This document shows positions 24,501 to 32,660 of a DNA stretch of 33,618 bases, in pieces. The notes under the pieces were generated by a model, which was not told where the DNA came from, ran no database searches, and was given only the letters and a program-made list of their open reading frames with translations. A program made the translations under genes and the position numbers. Location of the stretch: assembly GCA_034687125.1 (NCBI GenBank), contig JAQGBZ010000547.1, forward strand, positions 1 through 33,618. The letters run 5' to 3'. Positions within the stretch are counted from its first letter, which is position 1. Each line of letters opens with the position of its first letter. The DNA comes from Neelides folsomi. Taxonomy: Eukaryota; Arthropoda; Collembola; Neelipleona; Neelidae.

Positions 24501-25007
24501 AGAGTTGAGTTATAGAAGATTAAAAGAGAATTTCAATTAATAAACTATTTTTTAATTGTACAGAATCGTGGAGAGCGGAGAAGTGGAAAGGAAGAGGAAA
24601 TTAGCAAGATCTACGGAATTGACAGCACTGGAGTTTACACTATCAAGCAAGCGAAACAACACGCGAAGGCGGACAAAAGCCTCCGAAGACAAATCAACCT
24701 TCCAAAGGACCTCTGCACTCCTCTGGCAATGGAAACCAATGGAACTCGGTTCACAACTAAGCGTCTCTCTAAGAAGTTCGTAGAGGTTTGGTCCAAACGT
24801 GTGGCGGAAACAGCGACGCCCTCGGAGTGCCAACGTTGTGAGTGCGTGCCAAATAAGGACGGGGGTGCGAATTTCCTTTGCCATCAGTGCGTGTCTCCGA
24901 ACTTGCAGCCGTTCCTCGACGAATGGGAACGATTCAAGGAGACCGGAGATCTTAACGAAGAGGAAAATAATGGACCTGAATTCGATTACGATGTTAATAA
25001 CTATTAA
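3569..25007 (+). CDS. Giant apolipophorin-like large lipid transfer protein (18 exons)
   Basis: Secreted lipoprotein scaffold of the vitellogenin/apoB/apolipophorin superfamily. Exons: 3569-3659, 5514-5561, 5645-5805, 5905-6153, 6221-6569, 6691-7088, 7162-7654, 7945-9600, 9699-10741, 11008-11646, 11842-13137, 13252-17220, 17323-19105, 19292-21845, 21988-22377, 22540-23789, 23910-24436, 24564-25007. All introns are GT-AG and all phases agree, giving 17,340 nt and 5,779 residues with no break. Order: signal peptide (1-31), LPD_N module from about 50 with hallmarks VDVTGRCLTKY and GSFVWTHLTNLQE, RGKR at 726-729, beta-strand region to about 4,800, helical segment to about 5,190, vWD (5200-5362), C8-like (5369-5456), vWA-like (5487-5632), Cys-rich tail. 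From memory, insect apoLp-II/I is near 3,300 residues, apoLTP near 4,300 and apoB near 4,560, so this is unusually long. I cannot decide between the apoLp and apoLTP branches. Weak donors (GTTCGA, GTTGGT) follow exons 3 and 5. Confidence 0.9.
3660..5513 (+). other. Intron 1 of the lipoprotein gene
   Basis: At 1,854 bases this is by far the longest intron; the other sixteen are 67-290 bases. It joins the signal-peptide exon to the exon encoding KCVSYCKG. It is mostly AT-rich but contains three open or better-composed stretches (4356-4488 plus, 4520-4702 plus, 4920-5075 minus) that I cannot assign. Long first introns often hold enhancers; nothing here proves that. Confidence 0.65.
5645..8118 (+). 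other. LPD_N (vitellogenin N-terminal) lipid-transfer module
   Basis: Exons 3-7 and the start of exon 8, residues about 47-655. The beta-barrel begins KFNYEPGTTYVYDY and continues through GLRLTARAEVTVISSC. The helical domain covers about residues 300-600. The conserved VGSFVWTHLTNLQETSSP crosses the exon 7/8 junction. In this superfamily the module loads lipid and docks with the microsomal transfer protein during assembly. Confidence 0.85.
8331..8342 (+). other. Furin-type cleavage site RGKR
   Basis: CGC GGA AAA CGA encodes RGKR (residues 726-729), matching R-X-K/R-R. It follows the conserved FGPNGYF segment, at about the place where insect apoLp-II/I precursors are cut (near residue 720). 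Cleavage would give an N-terminal chain of about 700 residues and a C-terminal chain of about 5,050. Confidence 0.65.
9661..9696 (+). repeat. 18-bp tandem duplication at an intron acceptor
   Basis: TGGTTTTATTAATTTTTA at 9661-9678 is followed directly by a near-identical copy at 9679-9696, just before the exon 9 acceptor AG (9697-9698). The duplication makes up most of the pyrimidine-rich tract of this 98-base intron. Confidence 0.7.
13143..13170. repeat. TTAA microsatellite in intron 11
   Basis: A short run of TTAA/AATT units just after the donor of exon 11. Simple-sequence repeat; no function inferred. Confidence 0.7.
13693..16035 (+). repeat. Protein-level tandem beta repeat, period about 55 residues
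   Basis: Exon 12 encodes recurring units that begin with a Thr-Pro-like turn, then hydrophobic-x-x-aromatic and alternating polar/hydrophobic strand residues, roughly T-P-h-x-x-W-x-x-h-x-h-x-G. Units start at 13693, 13858, 14011, 14140, 14329, 14500, 14692, 15028, 15187, 15352, 15520, 15670 and 16024. Spacings are 129-192 bases, with two double-length gaps (336 and 354). Related TPF/TPW units occur in exons 11, 13 and 14. The pattern fits amphipathic beta strands lying on lipid, as in apoB and apoLp-I. Confidence 0.7.
21590..22990 (+). other. Amphipathic helical segment before vWD
   Basis: Residues about 4825-5190, end of exon 14 to early exon 16. After thousands of beta-type residues the composition switches to helix, for example WRKFMEEFHKFSREQLSGI and FFMPILEEIERFIERIW, rich in Phe/Trp/Leu alternating with Glu/Lys. 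Helical blocks near the C-terminus are typical of apoB and apoLp-I and may bind the particle surface. Confidence 0.6.
23018..23789 (+). other. von Willebrand D domain followed by C8-like cysteine module
   Basis: vWD: residues 5200-5362, from AVMAGDYHYYTFDKKYFRFA to TFAHTWRV, with the hallmark GLLGTYDNEETNDM (candidate Ca-binding loop). The next stretch, residues 5369-5456, holds eight cysteines (CKVK, GICKQ, RPCF, DMCK, AACT, AECQ, PPSC and nearby), resembling the C8 module that follows vWD in mucins and vWF. vWD occurs in vitellogenins and apolipophorins. Confidence 0.8.
23999..24436 (+). other. vWA-like domain with degenerate MIDAS
   Basis: Residues 5487-5632. A hydrophobic first strand (ADVIVLLEEASC) is followed by LFALVGFGGEG, then GQGDLYEAIEFAATLGF (the helix carrying the conserved D-x-x-x-A pattern), then KTMIAITCGSD and a final DLKLHMLSAKEF strand. 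Order and spacing match a vWA fold. The metal-binding DxSxS is replaced by EEASC, so metal-dependent adhesion is unlikely. It lies directly after the vWD-C8 block. Confidence 0.6.
24828..24890 (+). other. C-terminal cysteine cluster C-x2-C-x-C-x11-C-x2-C
   Basis: Residues 5721-5741 (CQRCECV ... LCHQC), followed by an acidic tail ending DYDVNNY and the TAA stop. In a secreted protein this is more likely a disulfide knot than a zinc site. I do not recognise the module. Confidence 0.55.
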
Positions 25008-25235
25008 AGATGCGAAACCATGATTGAAGACATGTACTTACTACATTGGATCCTCGCCCTCAATTCAACAACTAACTACTTAATCCCTAACAAGAATGTC
25101 TTCTACAATTAACGAATCCCTGGCAAATGTCTAACCAGTGCCAAATTTATAACTTATTAACTTTATTAACTCAATACATATTTCAATTGTAAAGATTTTT
25201 TATTCGTTAAACTAATATTACTACAAATAATTATG

Positions 25236-25241
25236 AATAAA
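25236..25241 (+). terminator. Poly(A) signal of the lipoprotein gene
   Basis: AATAAA lies 229 bases after the TAA stop codon, in an AT-rich 3' UTR. It is the first canonical hexamer I see after the stop. Confidence 0.6.
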
Positions 25242-26150
25242 ATAACTGATCGTCTTCAACCATTCTTTTTTGCCACATAATCTTGCCACATAATCTACAT
25301 ACTTCTCTTATATTTTAAAAACAGATAGTTTAATTTACGCTAATTTAGTAAAGTTGGAGTTAAATACATTACAATTTACTTATCTGAGGGGATTACCATT
25401 TTATCAACTGAACAATAAATAATGAGTAAAAACATTTCTGTTTATTCCTAAAAACAAGAACATGTGGATAAATAGCACGAGCGCAGCGTATCGTGTGTAC
25501 TCAACTCGTCAAATATGTTCTTGACGCAACCGATCGTGAATTATAAATACACATGTAAGTTATGAATGTTAAATATTTAATGCTAATATTTGTTTCATAA
25601 TGTTTTCATGTCCAAAAGCGCCAAATCATATAAAATTTATACAAGCTTGTTATCGTATCATACATAAATATAAAGTGTACATATTTTTGATGGTTGAGCC
25701 AATTTGTTAAATAGATAGGTACGCTTTAATCCAGCATAAACCTACATTATGTTGTGCACCTATATAGGTAAGATAATATTTTCGCATTATTCTAATTATT
25801 CAAATTGTGTTTATGGCATGGCCCTATATTATTTATAATAAATCCTTAGTTTAAAATTTTAAGCAGAATATATCATAACTTTGCAAAATTGTAAAATGGC
25901 CAATGTCTTTAAATAGAAAACGTTCTTGCGTACGTACTCACGTTTAAGTCATGACCTGATATAATCAGTGATTATAATATTAAAGGTCTTAGGACGAAGC
26001 AGTTACTCCTTGCGTAATCGTTGTAATAGTGGGGAATTATGAGCTCCAAATTCTTCATGCCCACGAATTGTAGCTATTGAATCATAATGCATTCCAGCCC
26101 AAATACTTGCCCTCTTACTGATGTTAAAAGCTTTTTTACGACTCGAGACT
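25242..26150. other. Intergenic spacer, nothing recognised
   Basis: AT-rich sequence with stops in all frames. I looked on the plus strand for exons of the PGAP1 N-terminal region, including the lipase GHSMGG motif, and found none. Confidence 0.5.
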
Positions 26151-26291
26151 TTCTGTCAAACTAACCGTTGTCCGTTGTATTTGTAAGGGCTTAAAAACGT
26201 AAAATCTTCCTTCTATACATCTACACTCGGAGGCCGCATGAAAGAATAACCATCGGATTGAGTTAGTCAGGTGGTTGAAGATCAAGAAAAG
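26151..26291 (+). other. Probable 5' UTR exon upstream of the calponin-like start exon
   Basis: A strong donor, AAAAG|GTAAGA, falls at 26291/26292 in sequence of higher complexity than its surroundings. The next good acceptor on this strand is at 27341-27342 (TGCATTTTTAG), 26 bases before an ATG. A non-coding first exon joined to the ATG exon is therefore likely. The 5' limit given is arbitrary and no TATA box was found. Confidence 0.4.
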
Positions 26292-27342
26292 GTAAGAGGA
26301 ATCTTTGCTATACATTCTCGACCTGTATAGGGTTCCTTCAAATACTTATATTTAAAGTGTGTTAACAATTGTGAGGCACAAAAATCATTTCCGTAACGAA
26401 CACTCCTTAGTTAAATTGAACTCGAATTGATATTAACATGATTTCATTTTCTCCCATCTTGAACTAAGTGCATAAATATTAGAGTTTAATGTCCAACACG
26501 GACAATAAAATATAAAGGTTCTCTTACATGTTAGCGCGTTAATATCTACCTACTCTTTATTCTACATATTGTAGAAAGCTGTTGCAAGAGAAGCCATCTA
26601 ACTAGGAAGATTTCACAGGTTTTATGCACATGTGAAAAATTAATTCCGTGGCAGTTGTCAATAAGATGCCGAGGAAATTGGAATTGAATCGAATTATAAG
26701 AATGAGTTTGAAAGAAAACCAAGAAATTTAGTAACACTATCCAAGAGGGTGGGGGGAATTTACTAGGGGGTTGGGGAGAAAAAAGCACCTGTAGGAGTAG
26801 TACATCGCACCTGCATTCCTTACATCCAACTTTCGTCATTACTTGGACTAAAAGACGATTCCCTTAAATGTAATATAATACCTTGCGCTCTTCAATCTTT
26901 TAATGAGATTAAAAGCAGTGCCATTGACAGAATAGGATAATTGAGCCTTTAGCATCACATTATATTTTCTCAATTGGTGATTGACGTAGGTATATTGTTT
27001 ATTAAGAAGATTATTTAAAGTTTTGCCATAATTAAGGAGATCTTTTATAATATTGTATATTGATCCATATTTGATTTAAAGTTTCCGAAAGTCAAATTAA
27101 AGGACTCGGCTTATTTTTCCCTTCTTCTGCTTCCCGTCCACCTCTCATATTAAAACGGTAACTTGGAATTTTCTAATTTAATGTTTTCCCATTGGAATTA
27201 CAAATAACATTCTACGGGAAATTTGAATCTTTGGGCATTTACATCCTCTAGCTAGAATAGTTAAATATAATTACAATCTACTACATATATTGTATTTGGA
27301 ATCAAATGTGAAATAATGTTTTGTGTTTTATTGCATTTTTAG
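26292..27342 (+). other. Probable 5' UTR intron, no gene recognised inside
   Basis: If the non-coding exon is right, this 1,051-base stretch is an intron. It is AT-rich. A minus-strand open frame at 26546-26839 has no recognisable domain and is judged spurious. Confidence 0.35.
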
Positions 27343-27367
27343 AATCGTCGGTACATAACATCGTATC

Positions 27368-27418
27368 ATGGCTTTCCACGGTCCAACCTACGGCCTCAGC
27401 AGAGAATGTCAAATGAAG
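27368..27418 (+). CDS. Calponin/transgelin-type N-terminal coding exon
   Basis: The exon runs from 27343 (acceptor TTTTTAG) to 27418 (donor AAG|GTATGA) and starts translation at ATG 27368. It encodes MAFHGPTYGLSRECQMK, which matches the start of transgelin/calponin actin-binding proteins (pattern G-P-S/T-Y-G-L/M-S-R-E-x-Q-x-K). The exon ends in phase 0. The calponin-homology domain that should follow is not found downstream in the window. The next coding exon on this strand is PGAP1, also phase 0. Either the rest of a calponin gene lies beyond 33.6 kb, or this exon now starts a chimeric transcript, or the assembly is misjoined. Confidence 0.6.
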
Positions 27419-27674
27419 GTATGAATATAAATATATATCTAGATTTATGTATAAAACATCTCATAAACTAACTTTGGGTATTTGTATATGGACTATATAT
27501 TATGTACACTAGGATATTTATTGATTATTATGAATTTACTTTTATTGAACACATACGGAATAATTCAAGAATACGGGCGCACAGAATTTTGACTGTTTTC
27601 GTTGTATATTTTAGTCAATTAAATAGTGCTGATTACGAATATGAGATCCGTTAGTAATGCAAAATTAAAAAAAA

Positions 27675-27694
27675 CCTAACCTAATCCAACCTAA
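27675..27694 (-). repeat. Short telomere-like CCTAA patch
   Basis: CCTAACCTAA followed, after a degenerate unit, by another CCTAA, which is TTAGG-type on the other strand. TTAGG is the ancestral arthropod telomere repeat. The patch lies between the calponin-like exon and the PGAP1 exons. It is short and degenerate, so chance or a retroposon tail is possible. Confidence 0.4.
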
Positions 27695-27980
27695 AATAAA
27701 TGAATAATTAATAAAGCGGAAGCTCAGAAATGCGTTAATCACACACTTTCTATTTTCTCTCCTGGAACGAAGGAATGAATGCGCGCTTTAGTTTTACCGC
27801 GGATTTATCCGAATTTCATATTCCGAATTAACCAACTTTAATTTTCAATTCAATTATTTTTATAATTTTGCATTCTTATTAAACATCAGATTCGTGATCT
27901 CCATTTGTTAAATTGTAAGAAAGTCATCATCCTTGAATCTTGCCCTTCTTTCTTATAAAGATTGGTAATTAATTAATTAG

Positions 27981-30900
27981 GCCACGGGAGTTCCTGGCTG
28001 TTGGGCTTCAACTGATCATTTGAGTATTGTTTGGTGCAAGCAGCTTGTAATGGCAACTGTGCGATCGCTCTTTGACCTTGTTGAGATTCAAAAGATTAAC
28101 AAATATTACTCCATGAGCCAAAACAAAACAAGACATTATGAAGTTTTCTCATACCATTTTACGAAGTATCATTCGGGGAAAAGTTACCACATGGCCAATC
28201 AACCTCTTGGCAATTTATTGGCACCGCGTCGAAATTGGGAAGAAGTTTTGAGATTGAACCACTGTGTGCCACCAATGAAGAATTCCCTTTACGTCATGTT
28301 CCCTCGGATAATTTTTAGAGAGAAAATCCTCGGGTTTCCTGAAAATTTTGCTATTGTGGTTTCAACGTCTAATACTCAATCAAAGAATTGGATTTTCGGA
28401 TGTAAAGCTCAACAAACCATTGACGGAGTTCGTGTTTGGTAATTTTATAAAATTTGTGAATTCTACTTAAATGACAAAGAATTATTTAATATTCATATTC
28501 ATATTCATGAATATTAAATATTTTATTTATCACAATGTTTGTACATTATGTAGAATTTTTATATTGAAATCATCTTTGACTTTGCAATATAGTAAAGTAT
28601 GTTCTTATTTTTATTTTATAGTTCAGAAGGTGAAAATCTTTCATCACGAACTGAAATTCTTCCATCATTCTCTCGAAGAAGAAAAATTATGCATTTAGAT
28701 TTCAATGACATTAAAGGATATTCCCATTTAGTTGTTAAAATGGAACCTCACCCTTATCCAGTAATATACATTTTAATTCATGCATTTAAATTATTTTAAT
28801 CTTAAAAAATAATAAATATTTTTTAATGTAATTTAAAGAATAAGTATAAATTGATTGCTTTGAAATGTTTAGAGCTGTGTGAACATTGAAGTATTTGAGA
28901 AATCTGAAACAATTGGCCAAAATCTTCCTGGCGAATTTAATTCAAATGGAGGAATTTTCTTCAATTTTACATTTCCTTTGGGAAAAACGCTCGATCGATT
29001 GCTTGCATGGGAAGTTTCCGCTCTGCCGATTCCCAATGAGAATGAAAAATGCGATGATCGAAATGCAATCGCTATTTTCCGACATGGAAAATTCCAAGTT
29101 CACAATTTCTTAAAGTTCGATTTAATCATTTTGAAATATTCAAATCAATAAATACTAAAAAGCATTTATTATGATTATGTCATTATGAGCATTTAGTTAT
29201 TTTATTGAAGCGGTTGCTTTTTTCTTAAATCTAATGGGAATTTTAATTACAGAAACGAGAGCTTAATTTTACGTGTGACAGATTGGATTCCAAATGCTGG
29301 ACAAGTTTTATTTTATTTGGATCCTTCTTGCAAATACACAATAAGGTAAGTATTTATTATTTTAAAATTTTAATTTACACTTTTAATCTAACAATAAACA
29401 TCATTAAATTATCATATTTATTGTTTTAAAACTAATATCCGATTTTAATTATTACCAGACTTAATTTTGCTGGACTTGAATCGGCCGGTCAATTATTCCG
29501 AACTTATGGTCGACTCATCCCTGGTTTCTTCTCTAGTATTATCCTTATGAGCTTTTTCTTTCAAGAAAATGGAGAATCTTGGCGGAGTTTCCATCTCGTC
29601 CTTCTTGGCAATGCTTATCATCTCACAATTCTCCCTGGTTTCTTCGTTTCTGTTCTCCTTCGTTTTCTCCCAAATGATTATCCTTTGATGATGGATGGGC
29701 CCGAGTTCTCCCCCTTCGTTCCTCTCTTTGCTTACCTTGTTTCTTATATTTTGGCCCTCATCCTTGCAACTTTTCTTTATTACTTTGTTCTCACTTCGGG
29801 AAATCTCTTCCATGCAGTTTTGATCAAGTAAGTCATATTCAATTTATATTATTCATCGATACATTATCTATGAAAAATTGTAGAACCAATTTATTTGATT
29901 TTCGTTAACTTACAATATTTATACAATTATGGTTTAGTTTGACGAAATTATATTTTGTGTTTAATTTTTATTAAATTTAAATCATTTATAGGATATTAAA
30001 AAAGAAGATTGGAAGAGTTCCAGATCATGTGACGGATCTTGCATTTGACTTGACTTTTTCTAAATTCCCAATAACCATTGCAGTTGTATTGGTCTCGTTG
30101 GCACTATCCACATGTGGATCATTGGCAATTTCCCTAGGATTTGTTTTGTATCTCATCAAGGTAAAGATTTTTAGTTTATGTCGAAATTAATGTAATTTTA
30201 TACTATATTTTAATTAATAATTTAATAAATTAAATAATTTTTGTTAGGTGTTCAAAATGTACGAAGACGCATTGGAGGATTTGCTCAGAGGAAAAATTCA
30301 AAGCGTTTTCGATGTCATAAGTCCAATGAATTACCACATGACATTTTTAATGATCTGGTTCATCATTACGCTTTTCAATTTACCAAGTTTACTCTTCTGG
30401 ATTAAAGACTTTGGGTAATTTTCATTTTTATGTCTTTTGCATCTATTATCAATATTTTTAAATACCTGAACATTTAAACATTAAAATCTCCTTTTCTCAG
30501 ATACGGAACAGCACCCCAATGGGATTTGAGTTTATATATGAGTTTAATGATTCTTCCTACCATCTCAATTCTTTGGCAAGAATTCGTTCCTAAAATGCTC
30601 CCGTAAGAAATCTTTCTATTTTATTCAATTTCTTAATATTCATTTCAATTAATCTATGTTTATATTTATTTTTAAATATATTTTTTCAGTAATGTTTATT
30701 GTACTCACCCTCATGATTGGGAAATTGCTCGATTAGTTTCTAATAAATGAATTTTTGGATGTAGATCAATGTGGGTGATTCACCGCTTCATCTTTTACGG
30801 TATGGGACTCGCATGTGTCATTTGGGGAACTCATCGTCTCTACGTTATTTCCTTCATCATGGTGATTGTGAACATCTCAATGGCCGTTTGTCATTTGCTC

Positions 30901-31170
30901 TCAGTGTCTGTTGAAATGGCAAATAAAATCCAAGCAGAAGAGGAAGCTGCTGCTGCTGCAAGAGAACTTCAACTTCCCGGCGATCGAATCGAATCGAATT
31001 CCTCTCCTGGATCGAGTGAAACCGAAGGAGATGAAATTGATACAGAAGGAGATTTACACAGCGGATTTTCTTCTCGGACAAACTCACAGTCGCAATCTCA
31101 AGCTGGGTCTGAAGCTGAATTGGAACCTGAAGTTGAAGAAGCCAAAGAAGAATTGAAAAAGGATATTTGA
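27981..31170 (+). CDS. PGAP1: PGAP1 GPI inositol-deacylase, C-terminal part (5'-incomplete)
   Basis: Nine exons: 27981-28438, 28622-28760, 28873-29114, 29253-29345, 29459-29827, 29992-30160, 30248-30414, 30501-30602, 30765-31170. All are GT-AG and in phase, encoding 714 residues to TGA. PGAP1 is an ER membrane enzyme that removes the inositol acyl chain from GPI anchors. Exon 1 carries the hallmark STDHLSIVWCKQL; this His may belong to the catalytic triad. A beta-rich luminal region follows (GYSHLVVK in exon 2), then about five membrane segments in exons 5-9. The last exon adds an acidic Ser/Glu/Gln-rich tail of about 90 residues that human PGAP1 lacks. The first quarter, with the lipase serine (GHSMGG in the family), is absent. 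Stops lie in frame just upstream of 27981, so an upstream phase-0 exon is required; the only candidate in the window is the calponin-like exon ending at 27418. The exon 3 donor is weak (GTTCGA). Confidence 0.85.
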
Positions 31171-31553
31171 AATATTCAAATGGTTTAATTCATTTAATTT
31201 CTTGTTTTCTATCAAAGCTTGGATTAATTCACATAAAATTTAATTTTGTGTTATTTGCCAGTTTACCGCTTTAAACTTCAAAACATCTTCTTTAACCATG
31301 TTATAAATATTAGTAAACTTATAGTACTGGAAATTTAGCAATATGTAGTCAATTACTGAATCTTAAACATAGACCTTAGAAAATAATAAGAATCTCGAGT
31401 AAGTTTAGACTTGTTTAGAGTATTGACTTAAAAGTGATAAATTGGGATTCCATTATAATTTGCTTTTAATGTATAGTTAAACGGAAGATGAGTTTTGTTA
31501 TTATTATTTTATTATGTATTTATTTAACAATTAAATTCAGAATCACGTGTATT

Positions 31554-31563
31554 AATAAATAAA
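31554..31563 (+). terminator. Overlapping poly(A) signals after PGAP1
   Basis: Two overlapping AATAAA hexamers lie about 385 bases past the PGAP1 stop. They are plausible 3' end signals in AT-rich sequence. Confidence 0.5.
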
Positions 31564-32266
31564 AATTATGTTAGTCAAAATGACGATGTTTAATTACGAA
31601 TTAGGTTTTGTTGATCAAAGCAGATTCAACTAGTGTGTGAATAATGCGTTAAAGTGTGGTTTAATTAACGCATGAATTTTCTAATTTATACAGTTTATTA
31701 GTTTAATTTATTGTCATTGCCAATTAGGTAGCTAACGATCTCGTTTTAGTTTATCCTAGATTAGTCAATAATATTTGATTAGTCAATAGTATTAGAATAT
31801 ATAAAAAGCTAACGACGAATAATGTTTATAGAATTGTATAAAAACAAATAGTATTAAATCCTATTAAAATAACAATTGTTTGGAACTCTTAATGTTCTAA
31901 TATAAAACTGTACCACTGTACATAGTATATACATAACTAGAAATAATTGAGTATTTAGGAGAGACTTATACATGTTAGTGAGATTTGTTAATGAGTATTT
32001 AATTGAGTTATTTTCAACATTTTTGTTTAACTCTACGTTTGACCATGTAAAAATTGTGTGCAAAAATTCTATAATAATAATAATCTCGTTGCTCATTTAA
32101 AATACTAAAAATGTCAACTATAGTCCATTCCCAAAATCGGTGCAGGTGAGTTTGAAAAACCCGCATATAATTTCCAGAGATAAGAATTACAATTTAATGG
32201 TGACAATTAATTGTAGTATTGCATATGCAATATTTAAACCAATTCATTAGTCATCTACAAAATACA
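31564..32266. other. AT-rich spacer, nothing recognised
   Basis: No coding potential on either strand. I looked for calponin-homology exons that might belong to the start exon at 27368 and saw none. Confidence 0.5.
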
Positions 32267-32377
32267 TACTCTCGTAGGAAAGGTGAAAGTTGAAATCCCG
32301 CCTTTTGTTATAGCGCTGGTTAGATACAAATTTAAATAGAAGAAAAAAAGCGGGATTTCAACTTTCCAACGAGAGTA
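32267..32377. mobile_element. MITE-like hairpin of about 111 bp
   Basis: The left arm 32267-32301 begins TACTCTCGTAGGAAAG and ends TTGAAATCCCGC. The right arm 32350-32377 is its reverse complement with one mismatch and without a 7-base insertion (GTGAAAG). About 48 AT-rich bases separate the arms. The symmetric ends and lack of coding sequence fit a miniature inverted-repeat element. I could not define a target-site duplication. Confidence 0.6.
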
Positions 32378-32660
32378 CATAACTATTTCAATAACATTTC
32401 ATTGCATTTGAATTTTATTGATGTTTTAATGCAAGAATAAAATAATGAAATTGAGGCCAAAATATAAAATAAACATTGAACATTTTCAAAAACAATATAA
32501 ATTAGAATCCGGCATCCAAATCCGGTTAGTAACTCCGACTCCGGTAATTATGAGAAACCGGATTATTTTGGTCCCATCAAAACCTTGACCGGAGTGGCAC
32601 TGCACAAAAATCCCAATTACATCCCACCATGACAATATTATTACTGAATCATCTAACTTC

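Noticed and set aside
26546..26839. Minus-strand open frame of 97 codons
   Set aside because: No recognisable domain, no supported splice structure, and it lies in a probable UTR intron.
25800..27070. MEF2-like (TTATTTATAA) and CArG-like (CCATATTTGA) muscle sites near the calponin-like exon
   Set aside because: Such AT-rich motifs are expected often by chance in this sequence and the CArG match is imperfect.
32480..32640. Terminal inverted repeat of the Harbinger element around ACCGGATT/GACCGGAG
   Set aside because: No matching right-end copy was found before the window ends.
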